Positions 53,501-57,031 are shown, counted from the first letter of the stretch. The stretch is 64,000 nt of DNA from Spirometra erinaceieuropaei (GCA_902702965.1 CACRXP010000141.1:62001-126000); one strand, 5' to 3'. Translations and numbers: made by a program. The notes: generated from the letters alone by a model not told the origin.

Positions 53501-53827
53501 TAAATGGCAAGGGTTTTGTTTAAGAATGATCACAGAACACCTCGGTACACATAAAAGAAACTCGGCATTTATAGCTTTTCTAAAATATTCTTCCGGTTTG
53601 ATGTCATATGACTAATTTAAAAAAACCAAAAACCTACGCAGATTTAAGTCGTTATGCCCAGATTTAAATATAAATCATTTTCGGTTAATCTACTACACAG
53701 TTAACCAGGAAAGTAAAACGCCAGAAAAAATGCCGTATAAAAACGGTTATGTGAAATCCTTCCTTACCGGAATGACGGTTTTAGCGTCGTCGTCGTCGTC
53801 ATCATCATCAGATTTGTAGATGGAAGA
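12841..53827 (-). CDS. Mini-exon gene (at least 15 phase-0 exons of 33-60 nt)
   Basis: Overall entry for a minus-strand gene; exons are listed separately. Fifteen candidate exons give 254 codons. All have lengths divisible by three, start at a codon after an AG, end at a codon before a GT, and are open. Most end in Lys (AAG before GT) and begin with Ser-Pro or Thr-Pro. Introns run from 123 nt to over 9 kb. The product would be rich in Pro, Ser, Lys and Glu with one poly-Asp run and PxxPxK (SH3-ligand type) motifs; no folded domain is visible. The arrangement recalls flatworm micro-exon genes or PEVK-like repeat exons; neither identity is established. First and last exons are not identified. 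Confidence 0.6.
12975..13930. other. Inserted GC-richer DNA inside an intron
   Basis: The intron between the 13940 and 12841 exons is 1045 nt, while the homologous intron at 16801-16923 is 123 nt. The extra sequence starts near 12975. Its first 400 bp are GC-rich with a 65-codon minus ORF lacking any known motif. Probably a retroelement piece that I cannot classify. Confidence 0.35.
13940..13981 (-). CDS. Mini-exon, 42 nt (TPALPPKDWAEIFQ)
   Basis: Acceptor TCTTTTTAG, donor GTGCG. Paralogue of the exon at 16924 (TPALPPKDFAKVFQ): 11 of 14 residues are identical. Contains a PxxPxK motif. Confidence 0.65.
13990..14682. other. Intronic AT-rich DNA
   Basis: No exon or repeat recognised. Confidence 0.4.
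14683..14905. mobile_element. SINE fragments, inverted pair
   Basis: A minus-orientation body fragment (14690-14755) faces a plus-orientation tRNA-like head and body (14790-14905). The plus copy has the A-box region GAGCCCGTGGCTCAGTGGTT, but its B-box region is deleted. Confidence 0.5.
14906..16339. other. Intronic AT-rich DNA
   Basis: About 1.4 kb without recognisable exons or repeats. The weak ORFs at 14888-15157 (-) and 15523-15729 (+) have no motif. Confidence 0.4.
16340..16562. mobile_element. SINE pieces forming a hairpin
   Basis: A minus-orientation body fragment (about 16350-16395) is followed at once by its plus-orientation inverse (16396-16450), then the CATGCGCCGCTGTACGG block. 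Confidence 0.5.
16747..16800 (-). CDS. Mini-exon, 54 nt (SFVSLPEGEEVNVELNKK)
   Basis: Acceptor TTTTTTAAAG, donor GTACAA. Follows the 16924 exon after a 123-nt intron. Paralogue of the exon at 12841. Confidence 0.6.
16924..16965 (-). CDS. Mini-exon, 42 nt (TPALPPKDFAKVFQ)
   Basis: Acceptor CTTTTTAG, donor GTAGGA. PxxPxK motif in PALPPK. Its paralogue at 13940 differs by F/W, K/E and V/I, which keeps the character of the C-terminal end. Confidence 0.65.
17164..17495. repeat. Inverted-repeat element enclosing telomere-like repeats
   Basis: GGTTTGGTAGCCCCACC (17164-17180) recurs as an exact 17-bp inverse at 17479-17495. Between them lies a degenerate TTAGGG array (about 17205-17335) with GGGTTAGGGTT and related units. 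No flanking duplication is evident. It could be a MITE that captured telomeric repeats or an old interstitial telomere with flanking repeats. Confidence 0.5.
17496..18675. other. Intronic DNA
   Basis: Nothing supported. The segment around 17580-17730 weakly resembles 52140-52260, so it may be a dispersed repeat of unknown type. Confidence 0.3.
18676..19230. mobile_element. Foldback MITE copy 3, left half
   Basis: TA then CAGTGCGCGAACGATCTCAT, followed by the arm and internal CTTTTCGCGTAAGG segment. It ends near the centre of the element, so the right arm is missing. Confidence 0.6.
19231..19596. other. Intronic DNA
   Basis: Nothing recognised. Confidence 0.4.
19597..19629 (-). CDS. Mini-exon, 33 nt (SPVKAPPLPPK)
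   Basis: Acceptor CACTTTAG, donor GTAGAC. The shortest well-supported exon. Eleven codons, five of them Pro; PPLPPK fits PxxPxK. It shares the SP start and PK end with the 54-nt family, so it may be a shortened relative. Confidence 0.6.
19630..20524. other. Intron with part of the duplicated unit
   Basis: From about 20070 to 20500 the sequence matches intronic blocks at 26530-27000, 28080-28500 and 29690-30100. These are the left-hand parts of the duplicated unit that carries each 54-nt exon. Confidence 0.5.
20525..20578 (-). CDS. Mini-exon, 54 nt (SPMSSPDAYSNRQPMSTK)
   Basis: Acceptor TTTCTTAAAG, donor GTAAATT. Member of the SPxSSPDAYS family; the RPLPE segment is changed to QPMST. Confidence 0.65.
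20770..21075. repeat. Diverged foldback-type sequence
   Basis: Resembles the foldback MITE arms (AATTCAGGATGCGAGCTTTT; cf. the arm at 40.4 kb), but no clear ends are seen. Similar diverged stretches occur in the introns at 27.1-27.5 and 28.9-29.3 kb. Confidence 0.35.
21088..21228. mobile_element. tRNA-like element with inverted terminal repeats, copy 1
   Basis: The left end TGACCCAAGTGTGATAAAAA (21088-21107, continuing TCG) and right end 21207-21228 are inverted repeats of about 22 bp with only a few differences. They enclose a tRNA-like gene with its own short spacers. A second copy is at 54904-55041. The right flank ATATGAATT is also shared by both copies, so the repeated unit may extend slightly beyond the inverted repeat. 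Confidence 0.65.
21124..21206 (+). tRNA. tRNA-like sequence, anticodon unresolved
   Basis: Acceptor GGCCTCG/CGAGGCG (first pair G-G mismatched), D arm GCTC/GAGC, perfect T arm GTGGG-TTCGAAT-CCCAC, and good A and B boxes. The anticodon arm is weak: GGCT/AGCC around GTACTAA would give anticodon ACT (Ser), leaving about 13 nt before the T stem. Because the same sequence recurs inside a mobile-looking unit, it is probably a tRNA-derived repeat rather than a working tRNA gene. Confidence 0.4.
21461..21514 (-). CDS. Mini-exon, 54 nt (SPLSSPDAYSTRRPLPEK)
   Basis: Acceptor TTTTTAAAG, donor GTAGATT. It has the commonest form of the 18-residue unit. It lies 936 nt from the 20525 copy. Confidence 0.7.
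21515..22020. other. Intron of the duplicated unit
   Basis: Contains a decayed copy (about 21700-21900, minus) of the block at 30400-30600: TGGAATGCGGCATTAACATC there matches TGGAATGCGACATTAACCTC. In-frame stops show it is not coding here. Confidence 0.4.
22025..23346 (-). mobile_element. PLE (lineage D) with inverted ends
   Basis: Minus-strand order: inverted 3' end (23346-23018), RT thumb (VRTVYRRVETHCSEPEDKIA, then VFKANSYPRNFVDRYI), linker, endonuclease (22690-22500), 3' region (22503-22190) and hammerhead-like terminus. The plus-strand peptide VGASDGRAIITPTSNAHDEI is encoded by both arms in opposite orientation. The endonuclease is frameshifted. This is the same plan as at 9.9, 3.1 and 44.4 kb, with longer arms (over 300 bp). 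Confidence 0.7.
22060..22108 (-). ncRNA. Hammerhead-ribozyme-like motif
   Basis: The cleanest example: CTGATGA (22108-22102), one T, a six-pair stem GGATTC/GAATCC, then GAAA (22082-22079) followed by CGTC. This matches the hammerhead core order. Confidence 0.5.
23347..23974. other. Intronic DNA
   Basis: Short ORFs only; no motif or splice-supported exon apart from the next one. Confidence 0.35.
23975..24028 (-). CDS. Mini-exon, 54 nt (SPVSSPSTYSNRRPLPSK)
   Basis: Acceptor ATCTTTTAG, donor GTAGAG. The most diverged member of the array that keeps SP-SSP, YS, RRPLP and the final K. Many base changes against its relatives leave the frame and splice sites intact, which argues for selection on the protein. 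Confidence 0.65.
24029..24567. other. Intronic DNA with decayed block
   Basis: 24300-24560 (-) is another decayed relative of the 30400-30600 block (FGRVGDDIGQPRNAV there; LGLADDVDSRGMM at 30.4 kb). Confidence 0.35.
24568..25428. repeat. Contig-end overlap, copy 1
   Basis: Nearly identical to 25512-26381 apart from scattered substitutions and small indels. It stops exactly at the N gap. Confidence 0.7.
25235..25428 (-). pseudogene. Unrecognised decayed ORF, copy 1
   Basis: Encodes VAQHSMKWLSTVIECRGIPV and downstream GFVSLSSPTAVGSNALAVTG. It is the gap-truncated twin of 26188-26520. Function unknown. Confidence 0.3.
25429..25511. other. Assembly gap (Ns)
   Basis: 83 Ns. ORFs crossing it are meaningless. 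Confidence 0.99.
25512..26381. repeat. Contig-start overlap, copy 2
   Basis: Starts at the first base after the gap with the same CTCTGATTATTCCTTGCAGG as position 24568, and runs to the point matching the end of copy 1. Two overlapping, slightly different contig ends explain this better than a true tandem duplication. Confidence 0.7.
26188..26520 (-). pseudogene. Unrecognised decayed ORF, copy 2
   Basis: 110 codons. After one TAG (26188 side) the same frame continues with SQGFVVSVHEMHLEVRQAFR and more, so the original reading frame was longer. No family recognised. It lies in an intron of the mini-exon gene and is probably a decayed mobile-element ORF. Confidence 0.3.
27007..27060 (-). CDS. 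Mini-exon, 54 nt (SPLSSPDAYSRRRPLPEK)
   Basis: Acceptor TTCCCTAAAG, donor GTAGATT. One of the near-consensus copies. Confidence 0.7.
28552..28605 (-). CDS. Mini-exon, 54 nt (SPFSSPDAYSTRRPLPEK)
   Basis: Acceptor TTTATTAAAG, donor GTAGATT. 1545 nt from the previous copy, in a duplicated unit. Confidence 0.7.
30133..30186 (-). CDS. Mini-exon, 54 nt (SPMTSPDAYSGGRTLPEK)
   Basis: Acceptor TTTTCCTTAAAG, donor GTAGATT. Keeps SP-SPDAYS and LPEK. Confidence 0.7.
30340..30605 (-). other. Open block of unknown origin, repeated and decayed elsewhere
   Basis: Open minus frame reading DVPVDKFMLIPGQGFHKWNA, then SVDGPILYMPRGVQYAKVAL and GLADDVDSRGMMRKMYP. Relatives at 21.7-21.9 and 24.3-24.6 kb have stops. 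It may be a larger exon intact only here, or an old mobile-element ORF copied with the unit. No family recognised. Confidence 0.3.
30850..30903 (-). CDS. Mini-exon, 54 nt (PSISVQNRRAGHRPLPPK)
   Basis: Acceptor CTGTGTAAAG, donor GTAATT. Only RPLP-K is shared with the array, but length, phase and boundaries match. Confidence 0.55.
30977..30997 (-). CDS. Possible 21-nt micro-exon (LCSFRTK)
   Basis: Strong donor AAAG|GTATGT and acceptor CATTTATAG, phase 0, ending in Lys like its neighbours. So short a segment can arise by chance, so support is limited. Confidence 0.3.
31000..33608. other. Long intronic stretch
   Basis: No exon I would defend. Weak candidates are a 69-codon minus ORF at 31058-31267 and a plus-strand GTAAGT donor at 32352. 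No known repeat family recognised. Confidence 0.35.
33611..34596. mobile_element. Foldback MITE copy 4, complete (986 bp)
   Basis: TA at 33609-33610 and 34597-34598 flank a palindrome-like element with arms of several hundred bp. The right end reads GTTGACATTTCATGAGTTGA, then GCGACCTACTG; the left end is a diverged inverse. No transposase ORF inside. Confidence 0.7.
34599..36129. other. Unannotated intronic DNA
   Basis: Includes a GC-rich patch (35100-35320) open on both strands, an 80-codon minus ORF (35403-35645) and a 69-codon minus ORF (35710-35919, LNDWRKQFRCIYIPEKCVES). None has a recognisable domain. A strong minus donor at 35369-35370 could end an 18-nt exon (REDLET). Confidence 0.3.
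36130..36900 (+). mobile_element. PLE (lineage E) endonuclease and 3' end, decayed
   Basis: Frames show FLRRRLSQAASQTSPAA, ILYGEGKDKLPAQTS, then after a frameshift RMKEHLPAWLGNGQIKNTNS, SILAHMVDTDHRAD and AFRMIYKIPSSYPKL, ending LLATSEAAAI and AQKNFIQVPQL. This is the same order as at 57.6 kb. The 3' UTR carries GAGAATTTATCGAAAGCAGA. Clearly inactive. Confidence 0.65.
37143..37690 (-). mobile_element. PLE (lineage D) endonuclease and 3' end
   Basis: Minus-strand relative of 22025-22690: the same terminal GACATTTCCGACTCCTATCT region, CACGCGGTTGTCACCTC segment and degenerate endonuclease. Ends abruptly at about 37690 against another PLE piece on the other strand. Confidence 0.55.
37691..38045 (+). 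mobile_element. PLE endonuclease tail (lineage C-like)
   Basis: TSRELIVAWALDENSVNRYI followed by DMAYRVLRYHH is the C-terminal endonuclease block with its Glu. A 3' region with CTCTGACGACAAACTTCTGC follows. The upstream part is missing. Confidence 0.5.
38345..38900 (-). mobile_element. PLE (lineage G) endonuclease, decayed
   Basis: GHEFDFAKTWILARADN, then RRELLKAWVSDNNSIYRQI and DLPACYYAL is the C-terminal part. The GIY half further upstream (near 38890-38760) is broken by frameshifts. The 3' end at 38370-38460 resembles the GATCACTGGGAC terminus at 55.27 kb. Confidence 0.55.
39110..39290 (-). repeat. Degenerate telomere-like array
   Basis: Plus strand shows CAACCCTTAGCCTAACCCC and similar variants, i.e. 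TTAGGG-like units on the minus strand, heavily decayed. Unlike the 17.2-kb array, I see no inverted repeats around it. Confidence 0.5.
39291..39891. other. Intronic DNA
   Basis: Nothing recognised. Confidence 0.4.
39892..39945 (-). CDS. Mini-exon, 54 nt (KFNDYEGMPEVSTTTSPQ)
   Basis: Pyrimidine-rich acceptor TTTCTCCTTATCATAAAG and strong donor CAG|GTACGT. Eighteen codons in phase 0, the same size as the array exons although unrelated in sequence. Confidence 0.5.
40289..41207. mobile_element. Foldback MITE copy 5, complete (919 bp)
   Basis: Best copy. TA (40287-40288) precedes CAGTGGGTAGGATAACTCAC, and the right end AGTTAACCCACCAACTG is followed by TA (41208-41209). CAGT ends with a TA duplication are typical of Tc1/mariner elements. 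The arms pair over much of the length and no transposase is encoded, so it is a non-autonomous foldback MITE. Confidence 0.75.
41210..41839. other. Unannotated spacer
   Basis: No gene seen. GGCAAGACAAATTAAAGGCG near 41290 resembles the 24950/25910 stretch and marks an unidentified dispersed repeat. Confidence 0.35.
41840..42475 (+). mobile_element. PLE (lineage E) endonuclease and 3' end
   Basis: FIGRTSRPLSKRICEHLPAW, then SAILAHVVNSGHRVD and EAFRVINKGPIELP, with a frameshift before the LLATAEAAAI-type end. FIGRTS is the YIG half; the GIY half is lost. The 3' UTR has GAGAATTTATCGACAGCTAC, as in the 36.9- and 58.2-kb copies. Confidence 0.65.
42476..43319. other. Unannotated spacer
   Basis: Nothing recognised; short ORFs only. 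Confidence 0.4.
43320..43967. mobile_element. Composite of three SINE pieces
   Basis: 43320-43665 is a minus subtype B unit (head GGGCCCGTGGCTTAATGGTA on the minus strand, B-box CGGGTTCAAATC). 43666-43808 is a minus subtype A fragment. 43809-43967 is a plus fragment with CATGCGCCGCTGTGCGG. A PLE starts directly at 43968, so the plus SINE piece and the PLE are fused without spacer. Confidence 0.6.
43968..44345 (+). mobile_element. PLE (lineage G) endonuclease tail and 3' end
   Basis: HELAVRRKDKLSLVAAHAST, then GHGFDFKCVRILGQSDDR and STEDSINRHIDLPIAYQAL. The GIY-YIG part is truncated at the SINE junction. A hammerhead-like motif follows the stop, and TA repeats start at about 44380. Confidence 0.65.
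44257..44292 (+). ncRNA. Hammerhead-ribozyme-like motif
   Basis: TTGACGA (first base changed from the CUGANGA core), stem GGGCTC/GAGAGTTC, then GAAACGTC (44283-44290). Same plan as at 22.08 kb, slightly decayed. Confidence 0.35.
44430..44469 (-). ncRNA. Hammerhead-ribozyme-like motif, inverted arm
   Basis: Minus-strand CTGACGG (44469-44463), stem and GAAAATT. The first box differs from CUGANGA at its last base. Confidence 0.3.
44765..45143 (+). pseudogene. PLE GIY-YIG endonuclease (lineage B)
   Basis: NVIYRIQCANC is the GIY half and CIYIGHTGRCFGTRI the YIG half with its Arg. The Glu-containing QEFLEAWHSRRTSIKRHVKL block closes the domain. Some 125 codons are open, so the endonuclease is intact in outline, but the RT is absent. 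The codons past LDAYN are probably out of the native frame. Confidence 0.7.
45487..45530 (+). ncRNA. Hammerhead-ribozyme-like motif
   Basis: CTGACGA (45487-45493), stem GTCGGT/ACCGAC with a GTC loop, GAAA (45514-45517), then ATTTACGAGTA. Confidence 0.45.
45566..46794. other. Unannotated spacer with a G13 run
   Basis: 13 consecutive G at 45935-45947. A stretch at 45800-45840 resembles the PLE B terminus. TCAGGTGTCC near 46497 recurs at 43211, marking an unknown small repeat. No gene seen. Confidence 0.4.
46795..47241 (+). mobile_element. PLE (lineage E) with inverted ends
   Basis: 46795-46885 is an inverted copy of 47149-47241 (CATGCGGGCGGCGTGGGGAA on the right). The body keeps only the last endonuclease block: TTAEAAAIRLANPVLYCQKT and LTQALSLPW. 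Fifth example of the layout, with the smallest body. Confidence 0.6.
47242..48155. other. Unannotated spacer
   Basis: No gene. GGAAGTTTCTGGCTAATATG near 47420 is a faint SINE body trace. Confidence 0.35.
48156..48659 (+). mobile_element. LINE (CR1/Jockey-like) reverse transcriptase fragment
   Basis: IKKPANFGLKSFRAIACFSA, then LLKLAERVLQ matches the first RT block of non-LTR elements (KP...L.dfRpIa..s...K..Er). Motif A appears after a frameshift as FLDCSSAFNTVPH, and the fragment ends with GCGVPQG, motif B, at the gap. It is distinct from the PLEs. Frameshifted and cut by the N gap. Confidence 0.6.
48660..48855. other. Assembly gap (Ns)
   Basis: 196 Ns separating the LINE fragment from a PLE tail. 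The real join is unknown. Confidence 0.99.
48856..49155 (+). mobile_element. PLE (lineage A) endonuclease end and 3' UTR
   Basis: QEFLEAMLSD, stop, then INRYVKLDAM is the last endonuclease block. The 3' UTR has CTGACGACGACCTGATGAAC and ATTTACTAAGTAAAT, the latter a perfect short hairpin where hammerhead stem III would be. Confidence 0.6.
49318..49912 (-). mobile_element. SINE subtype A units, tandem
   Basis: Two minus-orientation units about 300 bp apart (ACAAGGGAGACTGGAATGGC near 49427 and a diverged copy near 49731), with mixed SINE and TA sequence at 49318-49400. B-box regions are recognisable in both. Confidence 0.6.
49913..50400 (+). mobile_element. PLE (lineage A) endonuclease, decayed
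   Basis: RQSVKSAFTRLHKHPLAVKR, then DDLSLVAMSTLGAGHKYA, a stop, DNTRIVASC, EEFLETINSDDSCISRCI. Several stops. The 3' UTR follows the same order as at 10.5 kb, but the first hammerhead box is lost. Confidence 0.6.
50662..50706 (-). CDS. Mini-exon, 45 nt (ARVEETPNLPPTPIR)
   Basis: Strong donor CGG|GTGAGTG and good acceptor GATTCACTTTCAG. Fifteen codons in phase 0, four of them Pro. Fits the style of the gene though not homologous to the array. Confidence 0.5.
50816..51546. mobile_element. Foldback MITE copy 6, right end lost
   Basis: TA then CAGTATGTGGGCTAACTCAT, followed by left arm, centre and part of the right arm. A SINE cuts it off at about 51547. Confidence 0.65.
51547..51917 (-). mobile_element. 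SINE subtype A, about 1.2 units
   Basis: A partial tRNA-like block (51547-51600) is followed by a complete unit with its own (51840-51917), i.e. again head-to-tail. Confidence 0.65.
51918..53767. other. Unannotated DNA, possible dispersed repeat
   Basis: Segments around 52140-52260 and 53090-53220 share CTCACTATAAAA with each other and resemble 17580-17730. No gene family recognised. ORFs at 51927-52199, 52465-52662 and 53022-53216 (+) have no motif. Confidence 0.3.
53768..53827 (-). CDS. Mini-exon, 60 nt with poly-Asp (SSIYKSDDDDDDDDAKTVIP)
   Basis: Excellent acceptor TTTATGTCCCCTTTGTAG and donor CCG|GTAAGG. Twenty codons in phase 0; eight Asp codons (3 GAT, 5 GAC) come from a GAT/GAC microsatellite, a likely source of length variation. 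The acidic run contrasts with the basic ends of the other exons. Confidence 0.55.
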
Positions 53828-54105
53828 CTACAAAGGGGACATAAAGGTTTATCATTACCTTGAGCGTCCACATCAAGTTATATACTTTAGACAAAACGGA
53901 AAACAAGGGAAACGATTCAAACTAACTCAGTAACCCTTCTCTTATCTCGCTTAGAGAAGATCACGACCCGTCTTTCTGGACCCTGGTTCCAGAATACCGG
54001 AAAAAAACAACACGGACGGTTTGCATGTTTTACGAACTATTCAACCACACCAATATTGACTTTCGACACCAAGAAAAAAGCTTACTACATTGAAAAGGTA
54101 CTTAC

Positions 54106-54158
54106 TTTTTTGTCTACTGGCAGTTCGACTTACCCGTGGTCTCTGTTCGTACAGGAGT
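54106..54158 (-). pseudogene. Possible 54-nt-type mini-exon with 1-nt deletion
   Basis: Acceptor ATCTTAAAAG then TPVRTETTGKSNC; after a one-base shift the end reads VDKK before the strong donor GTAAGTACC. Length is 53 nt. With one base more it would be 18 codons starting TP and ending KK, like the family. A second strong donor (GTAAGTC) lies inside. Either a decayed exon, an assembly error at the A-run, or chance. Confidence 0.3.
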
Positions 54159-54903
54159 CTTTTAAGATTAAATTTCAGTCACGAACGGTCTTTTTTTAAT
54201 TTGCTGAACGTATCTAACGCTTCTCGTATCCTCGGCCTGATCATTCACGCACTTGTTGTAGAAACAGCGACTTTCTGAATTTGAAGTCAAGGACTTATAG
54301 TCGGACCTGGCACAGAGCTGTAGTGTTTATTGGATGCCGTTACCACGCAGCTGCGGGCCTGATGTTCGGCTGGGACACCTCAGATCAATTAATTATCACG
54401 GCAAGCACGAGCACAATTGAGGAAAGGGCCAATAAACAGGGCAGCCCGTAAATACTGCCACTGCTTGTGAACCCCTTGCCTATCTCGGCTCCTGCCGGTT
54501 TCGAGTGTGGACCCGAAACCTCGAGCGAAATCAAAACACCCTATTGCGGTGAATAAGTGCTGCTTTTGCTCATCTGTTAGCCAAGACTGATATTTGTGCG
54601 TGTATTGATATGCGTGGGCGGTTTCAGTCGCTTAGAAGCACTCAAGTCGCACCAAGTGCACTGAACATGCCGCTGTATTCTCGCACCAAATAGACTCATA
54701 GGAATATAAACTCGGAAAAATGCATGCAATCAGGAGTTTTCCAAGGCCCCAGAAATGCTTACAAATGGCCGGCATGACCGGAGTGCTGTGAGAATCTAAC
54801 TTCCATATCACACACCCTCAGAACAAAACGACAGCGAGTAACCTCAGATACTCTTATGCACACTCCTCATCTATTTTTGTTTCATAGGGCATTCGCTGTG
54901 AAA
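54159..54903. other. Unannotated DNA
   Basis: Nothing recognised. Confidence 0.4.
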
Positions 54904-55041
54904 TCCCAAGTGTGATAAAACTCGCGTCGTCCGGCGGGGCCTCGTAGCTCAGGTGGTTAGAGCGTTGGCTGTACTAAAGCCTTCCCCCTTACTGCGTGGG
55001 TTCGAATCCCACCGAGGCGCCGAGTTTTTCACAGTGGGTCA
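54904..55041. mobile_element. tRNA-like element with inverted terminal repeats, copy 2
   Basis: TCCCAAGTGTGATAAAACTC (54904-54923, continuing G) and 55021-55041 are inverted repeats. The interior differs from copy 1 (21088-21228) at very few positions. The shared right flank ATATGAATT is present. Confidence 0.65.
54938..55020 (+). tRNA. tRNA-like sequence, anticodon unresolved
   Basis: Same structure as 21124-21206; one T to C change in the variable region. The two copies are about 34 kb apart in one window, which favours a dispersed repeat over a tRNA gene. Confidence 0.4.
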
Positions 55042-55142
55042 ATATGAATTCCACTGGGCATTTTCTGCTCTGCCGTTGCTTTACGATTTTCCGCTCTCCC
55101 CTTGCAGGGCCTAATTAGTTTCTTGCTTTTAGTTATTCTCAG

Positions 55143-55211
55143 TGGTTGCTATTTCACAGCACTCCAGGGAGCATAGGACTGAAATTTCTGGATTCTGAAA
55201 GAAGCAAACAG
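55143..55211 (+). CDS. Possible plus-strand exon, 69 nt
   Basis: Acceptor TTTCTTGCTTTTAGTTATTC followed by TCAG, donor CAG|GTGAGTTG. Twenty-three open codons: WLLFHSTPGSIGLKFLD, SERSKQ. Signals are strong but there is no homology support; it would belong to a different gene from the minus-strand one. Confidence 0.35.
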
Positions 55212-55222
55212 GTGAGTTGCAG

Positions 55223-55405
55223 GCAGCAGTTCAGAAGAAGAAGAAGAAGAAGAAGAAGAAGAAGAAGATGCAATCACTGGGACAAAAGTTTTATTGGTCT
55301 GACGTTTCTGATTCTCACTCGGACCTATCTACGACCGTCGAGTGAGAATCTGAAACGCCAGGATAATAGCCCTCTTGTCCCAGTGATCACATCTTCTTCT
55401 TCTGA
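55223..55405. mobile_element. PLE ends, inverted pair with GAA repeat
   Basis: A GAA repeat (about 55227-55267), then a PLE terminus AATCACTGGGACAAAAGTTT, then its inverse ending CTTGTCCCAGTGATCACATC and TTCTTCTTC. A large hairpin made only of PLE ends, like 5479-5632. Confidence 0.55.
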
Positions 55406-56279
55406 ACCCCTGGATTCGGTATTTCTAATTCTGCACGCTTCAAACACCTCGGAGTCTACTCATGGACCTTGTAGATTAAAGCGCCCTCTGTTAAATCGCC
55501 TTTAATTGGTAGTCGGCCTTATTACTGCCCATCGAAGCGCATCCTTCAGCGGGATGCCGTAAACACTTAGCACCAACGCTTGATTATGAATGTTGGAAAT
55601 ATCTTAAATAAACCTCAAAGTACATATACACTGGAGAAAGAGAGAATAACTCGTCCGCTGGAACATTCTGATTAGTAAGCAGAACAGGAATCAGTGGTAA
55701 TAACATCACATGCTTTACCATGACATTTCGGGGTCTTGGAACTGACATTCTAGCATGTGTATTGTAGGAAGTCCTACCGCGCTGCGTCTTAGCCCAAATT
55801 TTTTCCAGAGTAATAGAACTTGCAAGTTCATTTATCAAAAGCGCGTTTATGTCGCGCTTTAATATGCATCCTTATGAGGCCTATTGTTCAGTGAGAATAG
55901 CTCGGTTTTTTGCATTTAAGTCGTTAATGGCTTCAGGTCTATGAACCATGTTGGCTGGCCGACCCCGATGTTGGAAACAGTCTTCGTCTGCGCACACCCC
56001 TCAGGTAAATTAGGCTTCTTAGGCCGTCTCAGCACCGAATATGAGAGGGGGAGGGTCATTGCGCTTTTACTAGACTAGGGTGGTCAGTGAAGCACGATTT
56101 AGGTCTTGGACCGCTTTATAAATAATGGTAAGAAGGGGTTGCATGCAACTTACGGTGACACACGAGTACTCTTGGGAGGAGTATGATGACATGGACGTAG
56201 ACTAGAAGTAAATACAATCACATTTATTAGCATAAATAAGAGTAAACACGGGAGTATATACTACTAACTTCATTTAAGC
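55406..56279. other. Unannotated DNA
   Basis: No gene seen. A strong minus donor (ACC|GTAAGTTG) at about 56157 lacks a convincing exon. Confidence 0.35.
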
Positions 56280-56800
56280 GACAAGCGGTAAGACTTTTAA
56301 CTGGTCCTAGTTTGTTGGCTTTAGCATTCGCGCCGAACATATCATTACCGATTACAATGAAAAAAGACTCCTCCCTGTTGCTTCTGGATACAGTGTTGCG
56401 CAAAACATCAAGCTATATAGGCTGTTAGAAACATAATTCATAGCTTCCGCCTTGCAAGGTCTGGGCTGTTAAGACAGCTTTCGGAATTAATTGTATTTCC
56501 TTTACGATAATGATCCCATGAGATACGGTGTGCACTCCTAGTATGTGCAAAGATTTTTCCATTTTCCCGCGATAGGTTTCGTCGGCGAGAATTTGGAAGC
56601 TCTGTGTGAAGTATTTAAAATTTTTTACCAAAGCCCTGGACATATAGAACCAGTGCATGTTTTTAGTTATGACAGTCGACGGAATTCCGGTGCAATCATC
56701 GCACATTTCGCCCAAGTATTTGTTGACGATTCCTCAGAGCACGAAAACAAATACTCATGCACTGGAAGTACCTCTATTTGGAAGCGATTTGGCTAGACAA
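56280..56800 (-). pseudogene. Possible MULE-type transposase fragment
   Basis: Minus frame reads FQILADETYRGKMEKSLHIL and GVHTVSHGIIIVKEIQL, resembling the first DDE block of MULE transposases (hydrophobics, D, TY, then pL...gV...G). FFIVIGNDMFGANAKA further on could be the second Asp block. Weak similarity judged by eye; no ends seen. Confidence 0.25.
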
Positions 56801-56878
56801 ACTGGGTGTGGATGAGGTTGTACTCTCTTTCTCACTAGTTCATGCTAACTAAGACTTCCATTTCTTCTCCGTACGCAG

Positions 56879-57031
56879 ACTTTACAAGTTGTTATTTCAC
56901 GTCCCTTCATGGAGTCTGGCTACAATTCTAACACCGCAGATTTTCAAAAATTTTTCATCAGCCCGAAATTTGGTAGGCGCAAGCGACATCGTACACCGCA
57001 TGCTCTCACAAAGTCGGCGCAGTATCGGTGA
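56879..57031 (+). CDS. Possible plus-strand terminal exon
   Basis: Strong acceptor CTTCCATTTCTTCTCCGTAC with GCAG, then 50 open codons (TLQVVISRPFMESGYNSNTA, DFQKFFISPKFG and a basic tail) to TGA. Could pair with the 55143 exon. No homology recognised. Confidence 0.3.
   Translation, partial: TLQVVISRPFMESGYNSNTADFQKFFISPKFGRRKRHRTPHALTKSAQYR

Noticed and set aside
54090..54278. 62-codon plus ORF with a signal-peptide-like start (MKRYLLFCLLAV)
   Set aside because: It overlaps the antisense mini-exon candidate, has no downstream domain and no plus-strand splice or promoter support.
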